From contig NC_052137.2 in assembly GCF_016086655.4 (NCBI RefSeq), forward strand, positions 40,134,007-40,198,006: 64,000 nt of DNA, in the 5' to 3' direction. Of the stretch, positions 11,139-23,579 are shown in pieces. Every line of letters begins with the position of its first letter. Position 1 is the stretch's first letter. This DNA comes from Lepeophtheirus salmonis (taxonomy: Eukaryota > Arthropoda > Copepoda > Siphonostomatoida > Caligidae). A program made the translations under genes and the position numbers. The notes beneath the pieces are model-generated. The model was given only the letters and a program-made list of their open reading frames with translations. It ran no database searches and was not told where the DNA came from.

Positions 11139-12031
11139 GGATGAGGACTCAAAAATTAGAATCCTCTTCGAGACTATCTAGTCTCAGTTATAACAGTCTG
11201 GCAATTTTATACTTGCCACCATTCAAAAGACCTGACACAAAGCTACAATTTGATGTTTGTTTTGTTTTGATGCAATCAAAGATGTCCGACCAACAAGCAA
11301 ACCGGCAGAGGGCGTACGATCTCCTCCACGCACAAGATTTACTCCAAGAAGACCTTTACAGTGGACGCTGTTTTCAGCAGGAGAAATGCTCTTTTCTTCG
11401 CTAGATCAAGAGCTCAGGTCTAGAGAACCTTCAGGACCAAATATCCAGCTCAGTTCATGGTCCTCGGCGTCGTAGCGTCCAACGGAAGAAAGATGCCTCC
11501 CTACTTCTTCATCACCAACGAAAAAGTCAACACGGACGATAACTACAAGGCCCTGAGGTACCATGTCTGGCCATGGTTGAAGAGGAAATTCTCCAGGGAC
11601 AACTATGGCTTTATCCATGACAGTGCCTCGGCACACACATCAAAGAAGCTGCAACATTTATACAAGGAGAACATGACTGCCTAATGGGGAGCATACTTCT
11701 GGCCTTCGTCCTCACCCGACATGAACCCCCTAGAAATTACTATTTGGTGTGTGTTGGAGGGTAAGACAAACATCACCCAAATGTTGATACCCTGAAGGCC
11801 ATGATCACGGAGGAGTGGAACAACTTGTTCTCAGATTGCATAAGGTGCTTCTGTTCGTCCCCGTATTGAAGACATCATTCCAGAGGTAGAGGTAGACATA
11901 TTGAATAAAAAGTGTAGAAAATTGTTAAATTACCCACTTTTGCTCAATCGTTTGCCATAAAAATGGCACAAAATAAAAATACTAGATGTGAAAAGGGCTT
12001 TCAAAATATTCTAATTTTTGAGTCCTCACTC
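11139..12031 (+). mobile_element. Internally deleted DD37-type mariner with perfect TIRs
   Basis: The ends are perfectly complementary over 21 bp (11142-11162 with 12008-12028), extended outward by an imperfect CAGxx, with TA just outside the right end. Inside, the coding remnant starts MSDQQANRQRAYDLLHA, loses most of the DNA-binding and first-Asp regions, and resumes with KYPAQFMVLGVVASNG, KMPPYFF and NYGFIHDSASAHTSK. The second Asp is at 11619-11621. Exactly 37 residues later the third acidic residue is Glu (11733-11735, NPLE) where maT-like DD37D elements have Asp. A stop lies between them. At about 890 bp it is shorter than a 1.3-kb autonomous element, so it is a deletion derivative. Confidence 0.87.
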
Positions 12032-12956
12032 TGTAGTTTAATCAATAAGCTAGAGACAGTCACACTACCTATGGAATAATAGATTTCCTTGAGTTTGCTC
12101 ATGAACAATTTTTAAAACAGCTTTACAAAAGATATTTTAGATTTTATATATAAAAAGAAAATAGTTTTTATTCCATTCAAAACGTTAATTCATTTTAAGT
12201 ATGTATTCCTGATTTGTACGAAATGTTTTTAATTTATAAAAACATAAAATATACCTCATATCACTTTCTTTTTTTTACTTAAAATATTCAAATTGAGCTT
12301 TTATTCAGGGAAGTATGAACTTCACGATTTTTAAATACACTCCCATTGTACGTAGAAGATGTTGGGAGGGAGGGGTATTTTTAAATAAAGTTGGAGAACC
12401 ATTGGGTTTACACAAAGTTGAAGTGAACTGTTTAAATATGAAATATTTCTTGATGGGATCTGAGGAAATATTATATTATTGAGATACACTACTTTTCCAA
12501 ACTCTTTCAAATCCATATTTTTCTAAGAAAAGCTTTCTAATATAGCATATTAAGCTGATGATTTAAAAAAATGTTAGTAACAATATTATATTATAAAGAC
12601 TTGTTTTTAATTTTTATCCAAAGTATAATGTTTTTTTTTCCTATAAAAGTTTTTATTTTATTCCTTGAACTAAAAATCCTTTTTTATATAAGCCCACATT
12701 CATAGGATCAAATTACCAATATACGTACAGGGTTATTCACTAGTTGTAAACGTTCCATAATTGGTACAAACAATTTCAGAGCTTAATCTATTCATCTACA
12801 ATCTCATTGAGCTAAACTCAATCTCAGAAGAACCCAAACACAAAATACATAAAAAAGGGTAATCAAAAAAATCCCCAAACCAGCTAATCCATTAAGGAAG
12901 GTGGTTGACTCACTGGAATCTATGTGACTTGATAGGACTTAGTACCATTGAATATA
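12032..12956. other. AT-rich stretch without a gene
   Basis: No gene or repeat assigned. Confidence 0.45.
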
Positions 12957-13560
12957 CATTCTGTCAAAAAAGTACAAGGAATTGTTAAATCAAATACAAA
13001 TTTCACATTTAATCATTAAAATTTATTTTGTTGCCTTCAAAGTAATCTCCATTGGATGCAATACACATCTGCTACTCGACTGAGGCTGTGAGAACATCCA
13101 CATTTTGGTGAAACGTAACACAAGCTATCTTCTTGAGTACACTCCTAATGTCATAGTCTGATAACAGTTTGGAGAAGAGGGTGGCAAAACTGGCATTTAT
13201 GCTTTAACCAAGTCAACAACTTATGGTCTCTATTGAGCCGGTTAGAATTGGTTGCTGTTAAAAAAAGTTGCCGATGACGTCGTACATAAAGAACCTTCCT
13301 TAAAACCTTCACATACCTCCTTAAAGTCCAATCACTCACATTCATAGCCTTGGCATGATGCCTCATCGACTTGGACGGACTTCTGGAGATTGTAGTGCCC
13401 ACGTAGTCCATGTTCCCGATTTCTCTGATCTGTGGCCATTGTGCTTTTAATCTTGTAAAAAAGACTTTGGGAGCACCCTACGACCTTCATAATTTCCACG
13501 AGACTCACTTGGGTGTGGAGCAAATCAGACACAGTTGGCCCCTTCCCTTCCTTGCATACA
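12957..13560 (-). pseudogene. Mariner-like transposase relic, minus strand
   Basis: Two overlapping frames carry the DNA-binding region. One reads VSDLLHTQVSLVEIMKVVGC and SLFYKIKSTMA; after a frameshift the other reads SMRHHAKAMNVSDWTLRRYV and NRLNRDHKLLTWLK. This is the paired helix-turn-helix layout of maT/mariner enzymes. The catalytic centre is absent. Further along, in another frame, VDVLTASVEQQMCIASNGDY resembles the extreme C-terminus (a family tail of the form RLEAVIAAEGGH). So again N- and C-terminal ends are joined by a large internal deletion. The ends are uncertain; GTACAAGGAATTG near 12972 may be one terminus. Confidence 0.62.
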
Positions 13561-14211
13561 ATTGTTTATTTTGGATAGTTAGTATTTTATTGTTTATTAT
13601 TTTGAAAAGTCCCTCCTATTAATAACGTAACTTATTATTTTAAAATATTCACACTAAAGTTATCCAGATTGATTTAAAGTCAAGTCCACGATTGAAACTT
13701 GAATATTGTAGATTTATACCATCTTTGAACGCTTAAAAATGCCTACCTAAAAGGACTTACCTTCCCTGAAGTAAATTACAAATTATATAAATATTTTATT
13801 AGTGTGAAAAGTGTAGTCAGGCTATAATGAACTTATCTCTTTAGTTGGTTTCATTTTGCTTCTTATGGGTTTGTAAACTTTAAAAAGTTTGAATTTATTG
13901 GATAATAAATTATGATCATATATCAATACGCGTAACTTAAAAACTCCGCCTTAAAAAAAAGGAGCAGCTTATAGCAAAGTTTTAAAAGTAGTTTATGCCT
14001 AATAACGTTTTGTATCCATAAAGCAATAACAATTGTTATTGGCAGTTACAAAAAATATAGAAAAAAATACCCATAAAATAAGCAAAGTTTTAAAATTTAT
14101 AGTACAATTGGAAAGGCTATCGTTAGCATTTAATATAGAAATAAAATTTACGAATTAAATCTTGTCTCTAATAACTAAATAATAAACGGATATATCTACT
14201 AGTATTTAAAT
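13561..14211. other. AT-rich stretch without a gene
   Basis: No gene recognised. Confidence 0.45.
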
Positions 14212-14706
14212 CAGAGCTCCAGAGTCGGTACATAAAATATCCATCACCAACTCTAGTATTTTGAATGTCACTGATTTTGACTCCACGATTCCGACTTCAA
14301 CCCACAATTTTATAATAATATAGTCCTATTGAGTCATTTAAGTGTCGATACTATATTTCAAGGTTAATAGAAATACGAGATTAAACCTTCCTGTAATTTA
14401 TAATTATAAGTAGTTATTAGTTAATTCTAGTAATTTGAATGAAAATTAAAATGAAATTGATCAAAAGCTCATAACTACATATATTTGCTAATACATTCAT
14501 AAATTTCTAAGCATAATTTATACACTCGTAACCAAGGAACAGCAGAGCACACATCCTTTCGCTGCAACATTACACTGATAACATCCATTATTCACATGAA
14601 TAAATAGCTAATAGCACTCAATGCCAGCCTTAGATTGTAAATAAGTTTTATTTACAATAATTTTAAAAGCCGGAATCGGTACAATTTTTTTGACTCTGTA
14701 GCCCTG
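14212..14706. mobile_element. hAT-like MITE, about 495 bp
   Basis: The ends are similar inverted repeats: CAGAGCTCCAGAGTCGG at 14212 and, on the opposite strand from 14706, CAGGGCTACAGAGTCAA. The CAGNG start is typical of hAT elements. The interior has pyrimidine-rich GACTCCACGATTCCGACTTC but no open frame. No 8-bp target duplication is obvious, so the hAT call rests on the ends alone. Confidence 0.5.
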
Positions 14707-15354
14707 CTTTATACAAACTTATTTTTGCCAGTAGCGTCAAATTTTTATTCCTTAATATTAAATAAATATATTAAACTGCCAAAAAAATACATTTTTTAAT
14801 ATATGTACCCATTTAGATATCTAGAAAGCCATTTGGTAATTAATTTTCATCCGTTTATATTTTTTATACAATGGGATAAGATGAAAGAGAAAAATTCCGT
14901 TAATTTACTGTAACATTTTGCAGAAGATGGATGAGCTCTAAATTGATTAAAACTTTACATTAACAAAGAATATATCAATAATGATTAATTTATTCCAGAT
15001 CGACTTTAGATGAAAGTACTTTTGGACACAATTACCTATTAGGGGTCTTCTTTTTTTTTAAATCATGTGTGTGTACTTTAATATTTGTATAATAAAACCC
15101 ATGAAAAATGAAAGTTTGATTTTTTTTTCGAATTTGAACACCTCCTTCTATTGAAGTCTTAAAATGTCTACATATATTTCCAACTTTTACTTAAAAATTA
15201 AGTATGTATTTGTATAAAAAAAGGATGACTTAATAAAATTACAAAAAATACTTTTAATTGTTATCCAAACAAGAAAAAAATTGATAAAGCCTCTTTTCTA
15301 TCAAACTGATATTCTTTTTAATAAAATAAGGATCTATTAGTCTCGAAATTTGTA
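14707..15354. other. AT-rich stretch without a gene
   Basis: No gene recognised. Confidence 0.45.
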
Positions 15355-15585
15355 TATGTATGCTGTAGTTAAAACATTTTCGACAATTAGCCTTCTAGAG
15401 CGTGTTGTATCTTTGACATCAAAATTACCATGACTGAATCGACAGAACATAAACACCACGTAATTGTCTGTTACAATATCAGGATCATAAATATTAATTA
15501 CATTTTCAGCCGCTTAGCTTGCGTTTTCACCTTAAACGAAGAAAATCTGTTAATTATGGCGTATTTTCTCTTTGCTGGCATCCAT
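15355..15585 (-). pseudogene. DD34D mariner transposase N-terminal fragment
   Basis: From a Met at 15583-15585 the minus strand reads MDASKEKIRHN, then after in-frame stops PDIVTDNYVVFMFCRFSHGN and FDVKDTTRSRRLIVENV. This is the first helix-turn-helix of Mos1-type mariner transposases, whose family pattern is a cysteine/tryptophan WFxRFRSGxFDVKDxPRSGRP block. The rest of the transposase is not found downstream on this strand, so this is a truncated fossil. Confidence 0.72.
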
Positions 15586-15958
15586 ATTTGAAGCACGCTC
15601 AAACAACCCTATGTTAAACAATCACAAAACTGGTTTTTTAGTACGAAAGCTTATCTATCTAACGCCATCTAACATAAATTGACTACAACGCAAGAAACAC
15701 ATTACAAAGCCATCCATTGAAAAATAGTCGATTTATTTTCAGTAAAACTATTGCAACCCCTTGTTATTCTTCTAAAACTTTCTGTGATGAATAATATATG
15801 TCCCACTGGTATGTAAAAATTAAAGAAACAGAAAATTTATGTGGTTTAAAGTATGTTTTGGAGGAGATCATCTTAGCAGTCATGGCGTTATTTTAGATCA
15901 ACTGCATGCAGCTCTTAGAGTAAGGAAATATACACAAATCCCACTCTGTATACAGAAA
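15586..15958. other. Stretch without a gene
   Basis: Contains what may be remaining upstream mariner sequence (AACATAGGGTTG on the minus strand), but nothing certain. Confidence 0.4.
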
Positions 15959-16230
15959 GAATATAAAGCTGTTATTACTCCAATATCGATCCTCAATTCT
16001 ACTACGAGCCCGACAAGAACTTACACTTACAAGCCCAAATAAATCCTCAGTATTACTCCTCATCTTTTTTGAGCCAAGATACATGTGATTACTTATTTTT
16101 CAGATCTTATGCCATCAAAAACTAAGTTATAAGGACAAAAAGCTTTAGAAAATAACATATCCTGTTCAGATTACCAATTAGAAAAAGCCTCTCCCGCATT
16201 CTAGGACATGTTTTATACATCTGTAAATAT
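15959..16230 (+). repeat. Family B interspersed repeat
   Basis: Core ATCGATCCTCAATTCTACTA at the start and B tail TTAGAAAAAGCCTCTCCCGC at the end, as at 7.7 and 8.6 kb. The open frames on both strands here are overlaps of the repeat, not genes. Confidence 0.65.
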
Positions 16231-16469
16231 ATTGTATTACATAAAATCGGGTTAAAAACATATTTTTACATTATAAGTTAAAAATGTCAGGCACGCCATT
16301 TGCTCTTATGAATGAAGCTACAAATATATACCTTGAAAGGACCTCATATCCAAAAAATAATAAGAAAAAATATTATATAGATCATTAAGAGCATAGCAAA
16401 AATAAGGCTTCAAATAAATTAAATATTCATGGAGATATTTAATATTTAAAACTTTTCTGTCGAAAATAC

Positions 16470-17925
16470 AAGGTGCTCCAGATAAATTGGGAAAATCTTG
16501 AAAGGGTTATAATGAACAAACTAGATGGGGGTATAGCCATAAGTTTTATTTATATTTATTGAAAGCTACATTTAATGGCATTCAATTATTCCTAATGAGA
16601 TCCACCTCTGCTGATAACCTCCGTCACACGGTGTTCGATGCTTAGTCAGCCCCAAGCGACCTCCTGCAGATCCACCTTTGCTATTGTACGGGAAATTGAC
16701 CTATTAAGCATCGCCTCAGACGAATGATATTTGTAACTCGACTCTCCCCCAGAGATAGAAATCGCAGGAGTTCAGATCCATGCTATTTGCATGGCAAAAA
16801 TTCGTACTCTATAAGCAAGGACACATTGTAGCCAAGATATCCGGCACTTCTTGCCCTTGTGGGCCGGTGCACTGTCTTTTTGAAAGTATCATTTATTCCC
16901 TAAGCTACTCCATCTATCCAGGAAATTTCTGCCTTCTCGAGCACCTTCAGGTAAACTTTGCCTTCATTGTTTCGCCCTTCTTAAAGAAATGGGGTGGGGG
17001 GATGACGCCCTCCTAATTGGACATGAACCCCAGGATAATGTTTCCAGCTTGCTTCTATCTTCATAATGGCATGAACCCTAGAAGATTCTGAACAGATTCA
17101 TCAGTTGGTCTTGTAGTTGGATGAGGGGTCAACCGTGGAAAATGTATCGTCTGAAAAAAAATCTCAGTAATCCTCCCGTTGACTTCATCGATTTCATGAT
17201 TTTGTTTCCTTTGATCACCGTCGTGGCCTAGCTTTACTCAGTGGAGAAATGTTTGCCCCAGAGATATATCCAAGGTCGAAAATGATGTCTCTCTTGATGG
17301 TTGTCTTGCATTCCTTCTTTGCAAGCTAGGAAATGGGGAAGGTCAGATTTGCATCAAGCCCTACCATGAGCCTGGGGAATTGTTGTTTTTTTGTCAGTTC
17401 TCAGCTTGTGATGTTTCCTGTGGGTATTCCTCTGCGGATCAAATTCATCAAAAATCCGGCAAATTGTACTTTTCGATTGCTTGAAACGCTTGATAAGGAG
17501 ATGTCTTGGATTCTCGACAAAGCCCTTAAGGCCAAGGTCATCATGAACTCCCCTCCCGATGATCATCTAGTCCACATTGAACTTGTCAACCAAGCGGGGC
17601 ATTGATGCAGTTGGATCTTCCTTGATCTTGCCCTCCAGGGACTTGAGAAATAATTCATCTCGCTTCAAACCATTTCATCTACTTTCTGCCTTCTATTTTA
17701 CTCCTCTCCCATTCCCTTTGGGCACCCTGATGTACCAGACTCTCATCATGGTCATTGATTCCTGTTTTTTGTCCGATTTTAATCAAATCAAAACAATGCA
17801 AAAGAAAAACAACACATGCACTGGAACATTACTTGAGATGTCACCTGAAACCTGGATGAGCGCAAAAAATAATTTTAATGACTCAGAAAATTTCCCTGTC
17901 CCACTCTGTACACACATATATATAT
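16470..17925 (-). pseudogene. Mariner-like transposase relic, near full length
   Basis: On the minus strand, broken frames give a DNA-binding part (SLEGKIKEDPTASMPRLVDK then DDLGLKGFVENPRHLL, 17570-17430 region), a damaged first-Asp region ending near 17140, and the central block SSPPHFFKEG, VYLKVLEKAEISWIDGVA with TFKKTVHRPT where QQDSAPAH is expected. The C-terminus shows IEHRVTEVISRGGSH. Frameshifts and stops occur throughout. The terminal sequences GGGAAAATCTTGA (plus strand near 16490) and, inverted, GGGAAATTTTCTGA (near 17900) may be decayed inverted repeats. At about 1.45 kb it has roughly the length of an autonomous mariner. The second Asp cannot be placed. Confidence 0.72.
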
Positions 17926-19754
17926 ATTCCTGAGGACGACCCTGATAAGGAATTCCTATTTTAAAGAAGATTTAATTTAAATAATATTGGGTACTCTCAA
18001 ATGAGAATACAAATTTAGTTATTTTCTTTTTGAATTAATTTTTTAGTTATAAGAAAAGTAAATTTTTAGTAGAGGTATTTAATGTTTATTCTTTTATTGA
18101 TTAAAATGAAATGAAAAAATAACATTAATTTTGTTTTTTGCTCTCTAAATGTCTTTATTATTCAAGAAAATACTAACAATAACTTTGTTAACATATATAA
18201 AGATAAATTGTGCGAAAAAATCACGTTTTTATTGATTTCCTTTCAATTGTGTATGTGTGCTATTTTATCTAAGTATTTAAAAAATGGATATAAATAAATA
18301 TATGTCAACTTATAAAATAATGAAAGTGATCAACAAAGATTATGTCGCTCATCTGTTTCATTCTCTAACATTTTTAATTTTTAGGTTTTTTGATTGATAA
18401 TTTGTAAAACTTTTTAATTATGATTGACAATTTTCATTCGGGTATACATTTTTGATGGAAATGACAGTAGCATTTAATTACACTTGCATCCCCTTTATTT
18501 TTAATTTCGAGGTTTCATTATGCAACCAAAAAACAGCTGAAAGAAAAGCGCAAAAGATTAGTTTTGATCTCATGTCTCTCTGTAAAAATGTCGGAGAAAA
18601 ATAAAAAAGGCAAAGCCTTTGTGATCTTCCCTCCACCATTGTCAGCACTAAAAATGATGCAGAGACCATTGGCATCTACATCCATGCCTACAACACCAAT
18701 ATTGTCTCATAATATATTTATACGTAGCGGGGACCTAAAAATTGCAGTAACATAAATATATTACGAATGCGTTATTTTTATGGAATCAAGGAAAGACAAC
18801 TCAAAACTAATTTGTGATATTTTTAAATACTATATTTAGCCTCCTTCACAAGCTATAACAGTCTCAATGTTCAGGTGAACAGATTGACAGTTTTTGATAA
18901 TAAAAAAAATACATACATCAATATAATATCGATAGACTTATTAGTTATTACTAGTCTGGATTCAGACGTCAACTGTCTCTGCACTAACATCGCTGCAGAG
19001 GAGATCGAAGACACGTTTTACTTTATTGTTGTCGCACCGACATTTTTATAATCAGAGACATGGGATAAAAAGAAAACTTGTTTATTTTGTTTGTGCTGTC
19101 GTTCGGTTGCGCATGAAACTTTGTAATTAAAAATAACGGGTATAAAGCATAATTAAATTTAATTGCAGGTAGTAGAAGAAGGCCCCCAAACACATGAAAG
19201 TTCAGGACTCCCTTTCAAAATTAAGAGTGCTCTTCATCAATCCTTATCTTAAATGAAAAAAATGTTTATTGTTAATATCTTTTCAAAGAAATAAACCTAT
19301 ATGTACTTTCAAAATTTTTATATTAGTATACAAATATTTCTTAATAGAAATAATGGAAAAGTTATTTGTCAATGTTATGTAAACAGTAAAAGTTGATAAA
19401 GAATAAAAGGGGTTTTTATTAGTTTAGAGTTTTTGGATTTTTATTGACCATGTTGGTATTGATATTAAAAAATAAGAATGATTTTTATATTTACCCTTAA
19501 TTGATTATTGTTTCAAATATGAAAAAAAAAACCAGTTGTTTAATTTAATATTTATAGAAGAGGTGTCAAACTTCAACTTGTTTTACATCTATGTATAACG
19601 ACCCTGTTGTAAAGTGTGCGTACCCTTATAAGTATTTCCAACGCCGAATCCGATCGTATCATATTTTTAATTAACTAAAACAATGACTGGTTAAGCATAA
19701 TGAGTATGATGAAAATATTGTGATAATTGGTATTGTTTAAAAAGAAACGGAAAA
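17926..19754. other. AT-rich stretch without a gene
   Basis: No gene recognised. Short open frames at 18478-18675 (minus) and 18564-18755 (plus) overlap each other and neither resembles a known protein. A 7-bp CTCTGCA hairpin lies near 18990-19013. Confidence 0.45.
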
Positions 19755-20060
19755 TCAAGATGGTAACCCTGCCAATTGATAGAATATTTCGGAAGTGATC
19801 AGCTCCAAAATATGATGTGACAAGGGAGGATTGGGACAAGGAAATAAACAAGCGAATTGGTAGAAATTACTCTGATATCGATCCCTAATTCTCCTCTGAG
19901 TAATTTGTTATGCTCCATCTTTTATGAGCATACACAAATGTTCAATCCCAGTTTGAATATAATTTAATCTATTCAGGAAAGGAAGTTCACTACTCTGGAA
20001 TGAAATAAAGATAACGGAAAGGGTAATTAAAATTAGCTCTTCGTTTTACCAATTAAAAAA
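19755..20060 (+). repeat. Family A interspersed repeat
   Basis: Starts GGTAACCCTGCCAATT, then the core ACTCTGATATCGATCCCTAA, TTTTATGAGCATACACAAAT, GTTTGAATATAATTTAAT, and AGGAAAGGAAGTTCACTACT near the end. Diverged but colinear with the other copies. Confidence 0.65.
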
Positions 20061-20509
20061 AAAAACAAAACAGGGCATCTAAAAAATACAGACGATTTAA
20101 ATCATCAATAATACATCCATACTTCTAGATCAACCTATAATACAGCCCTACTAGTAAATTTAACGGATAAATCGGTACAGGACATTAATCATACACGTTT
20201 AGAAACGTTTGGTATGGTCCCAGATATGAGATATTATGTATTATATTTACAATACTTATTGCATCACAATATTAATAACTGCACCGAATACATGTGTCAT
20301 GTAAGGGATTGATTCTATATCCAAAACACAAAAAAAAAAAATTAAGGGCTCAAAGAGATTATATAGAAGGTTGAGCGAAGGTTGAGCTATGAACCAAAAG
20401 TGACTGGTGTACTAAAAAAACAATTATACAAACTATACGGCAAAAAAAATATCGGGTAAAATTGCAGTTTAGTTTTTTTTTTCTTTTTCAGGAGCAAAAT
20501 AATGGGCTT
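20061..20509. other. AT-rich stretch without a gene
   Basis: No gene recognised. Confidence 0.45.
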
Positions 20510-21650
20510 CAAATGGATTATATTCTAGGAGCCTTGATTTAATTAAACCTTTTTTGACTGGAAAGATGAATTGCGGAAGAAATTTGACCATTCTATTATT
20601 TAAAACATTATTTAAAGGGTTTTGTAGGAAGTATTTAGAAGAGATATAGGCCTGTAATTTTTTTTTATTTCTTCCCCGAGCAATTTTTCTTTAGTATCAA
20701 TGCCAGAGATCCAGTGCTGATGAAATTTGGAACGGATCCCCTTTTAAATATATCTTCATAGACCGCGTGAAGAACAGGGGTTAGCTGCGTGTTTAAAGAT
20801 TTATACCATTCAAAGGACAGACCTAAGGGCCCTGGAGACTTGTATTTTTTATTGTACTTCCTGATAAAATTAGTAATCTCAATGTGCGTAATTGGGTCGT
20901 ATATGCCTTTAAATTTATAACTAATTTGATTATATGTCTCTCCATATTTAGGTCCCAAGGAGTTCTGTAAAGATGATTTCCATTTTAAAGGATCTTTTAT
21001 GAGGCGCCAATTGTAGCCAAATTCGCACAGGAAGTCTGTAGAACACTCAGAGCAGCCGTATAACTTAGCGTAAAAATGACCAGCTTCTTCAACTATTTCT
21101 TTGGGATCTTCTGTTATTCTCCCTGTTCTTATCGTTAGAGATGTCATTTTTTTTGTGTGTGTGTCGAAGGTCTTTCAAATATTTGAAAGAAGACTTCCAT
21201 CGAATGTTGAGGTCCACCAAGTTATTTTAAACCTCATCAATAACCCCTTTCTTTCTTATGCTTGCAAGTTCTCTAACTTGGAGAATAAATCTGCAAGTTC
21301 TGATGTTCAATGCTTCGATTTGGCCTTGAATGTTTTTACTTTCTTTAGGCCTTTTTTCCCTTTCTCTACAAAAATTACTTTTGATTGGTTTTCAACGTTC
21401 CTTAAGGCATCAGACGATGTTATTTTCACAATATCCAGCTTTGTATTTGTCTTACTTTTAAAATTTCATTACAGATTTCCTTTGATTCCAAGAGTGAGAC
21501 GTTAAGTCGTCAGAGGTTTTTTTGGCCCTTGTTGTACTTTTAAAAGGATGTTGAAATGGGGTGATGGTCTAAAATGTAAGAAGGCAAACCCCTAAATTGT
21601 TCCAGCAGGTCCGTTACAGTCTTGGGCATGAAAATATAATATAGTCTTCT
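20510..21650 (-). pseudogene. L1/Tx1-like LINE reverse-transcriptase fragment
   Basis: An open stretch of 160 codons (21147-20665) carries the linker and first reverse-transcriptase motifs: ITEDPKEIVEEAGHFYAKLY, then EITNFIRKYNKKYKSPGPLG (motif 1) and LTPVLHAVYEDIFKRGSVPN. After its stop, another frame continues KNYRPISLLNTSYKT and then a decayed FPVKKGLIKSR, the next motif. Upstream, other frames give DHHPISTSF, resembling the end of the endonuclease domain, so the fragment is an internal piece of ORF2 missing both ends. Its motif 2 region resembles APVLEGAYEEIFPECSVPDF of the LINE at 57.4 kb, so both belong to one family. Confidence 0.85.
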
Positions 21651-22759
21651 AGGTATTTTATAACAAGATTTATTATTGGATTAAAGTATGTAGATATTTG
21701 TCCGTAAAATAGTTTCCATATAAATTTGTCAGTAAATTCTTTTGCATATAAATTGGGGAATTAAAAAGTGATTTTTAACTGAAATATCTGTCATTTTTTG
21801 CATAATTTTGGAATTTAAAAAAAAATCTCTTTTTTTATTAAATGTCTATTTTCAAAAGTGAAGAAGAAATGGAAAAAAATGATTCATTTTGCGCATAAAA
21901 TTATAGACATTCCAATGTATTTACAATTTCTGGGAAATTTTATGATATTATTTTTGCAATATTTGCAAAAATGAACCAGTTATCGATGGTTATGTTGGCA
22001 ATAACATTATACTCCGTAACTTTTTTGGCTTTCCATCTACGAAAAAAATCGAGTTGGGTGGGTGTTTCTTTTGACATTTTCAATAAATGATATTTACTAC
22101 TTTTTTTTTCAAAATTAGTGCTAAATAGTTTTTTACATTATTCATCGCGAATTTCTGTTTTGTCAATTTTTTGATAAAAATAATAGATTGACTTCTCATC
22201 TAGCCATTTCTTTTATGTACATATCTTGATATATTATTTGAGGTTTATAATACTTTTTTTCAAATTAATAATTATACATTTCATATAACATATAGGGCCT
22301 ATATTATAATTCTCGCATACACTAAACATTCAGAAGAAATAAAAAAGATAGATTTGATATCCCGCATCTCCTTGGCCCGAATAACACCGGCTAACCCTTT
22401 GGAAGTAAATAATTGTACATATCAAAGCGTTAAAGGAGAATAAGAAAGGGTACCTTATTAAACCCCGATTCCGATTAATCCTCCCCTTTCTAGTCATTAG
22501 CATAATGTTGCTTCAACACACCCAGTAAGTAAGTTATTAATATCTTCGATATAACAAAAGAGTGAAGGCTCTAATGATTTCAAGAGCTTAAAGTTTTATA
22601 ATCTAGTAGTTATATTGATATTAAAAAATTATTTTGTGGTTTTTGACCTCATTATATTTGATTTTATTTATTATGCATTTGTAAAACAGTTTACTCTACA
22701 AATAGGCGAGAATTCTTCCTTCAGAGGGAGATGCTTAGTTATCAAAATCCAGTATATAT
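21651..22759. other. AT-rich stretch, one short shared repeat
   Basis: No gene. The 52 bp at 22351-22402 recur inverted at 38031-38080 (shared CAAAGGGTTA, CCGG, GGCCAA). Confidence 0.5.
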
Positions 22760-23105
22760 TTTAGGTCCGTCAGTTTTTTTGAAATGGGTAATCTGAATAA
22801 TGATTTTTTTTCCTCAGTGGCTGTCATTACTATTTAAATCTTGAGTAATTAACTTCCTTTCCTCCTTCATTCAATTATATTCAAACCTGATTTAATATTT
22901 GTCTGTGCACATAAAAGACGGACGATGTGTTGCATAGTCCTTGTTAACTTGGAGTAGGATTGAGGATCAACATAGGAGTTATTCTTGCAAATATTCTTGT
23001 TTATTTGCTTCTTCACATCCTACCTTGTCACAACTGATTGTTGCTGATCTCATGAAACATCATGAGATCAGCTAAGCAGCTCTCCCCCAAAGCATTCTTC
23101 AAATT
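22760..23105 (-). repeat. Family A interspersed repeat, reverse copy
   Basis: The minus strand reads GGGGGAGAGCTGCTTAGCTG, the core GATCCTCAATCCTACTCCAA, TTTTATGTGCACAGACAAAT, GGTTTGAATATAATTGAATG and AAGTTAATTACTCAAG, matching the other copies in order. Confidence 0.68.
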
Positions 23106-23579
23106 ATGAGGCTTACCATACGGATTTATGTTTCCTTTTTTATAACAAATCTTCTTTCTTATGTTACAAATGTGCAATGGAAGCAATTAGAGATAAAAAT
23201 TAATATTTTTGAGTGTATAAAGTCGACATTTTACGTATTATCCTCATGAAAAGTTTTTAACTTTATAAAAAAATTTGGAGCCATAAAAAAGAAGAAACTT
23301 TTAATGATTCACATTCATATTTAAATATATTGTTAAATAGGTGTGAAATGATTTTTCTTTCCTGAAAGAGATTCTTTAAATAACTAGAAAAATATGAAAA
23401 TACATAATTCAATTGGTACTGAGATTGTTTAATGTACTTTTCATTTCAAAAATCAAAAGTTTCCGCTTTTCCCCTAATTTCAAAATGTTTGACAACTGAT
23501 TGAGTAGTTTAATCTCTAAAAATTTGCTAACTAATTTTAGCTACATTGATTGCCTTTATTTTTGTTTTATTTTTCAAAT
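23106..23579. other. AT-rich stretch without a gene
   Basis: No gene recognised. Confidence 0.45.

Noticed and set aside
18960..19030. CTCTGCA...TGCAGAG hairpin as an RNA gene
   Set aside because: Only 7 bp of stem and no second copy or flanking signals.
21101..21505. 134-codon plus-strand open frame
   Set aside because: It runs opposite to the LINE fragment, whose minus-strand motifs explain the region.
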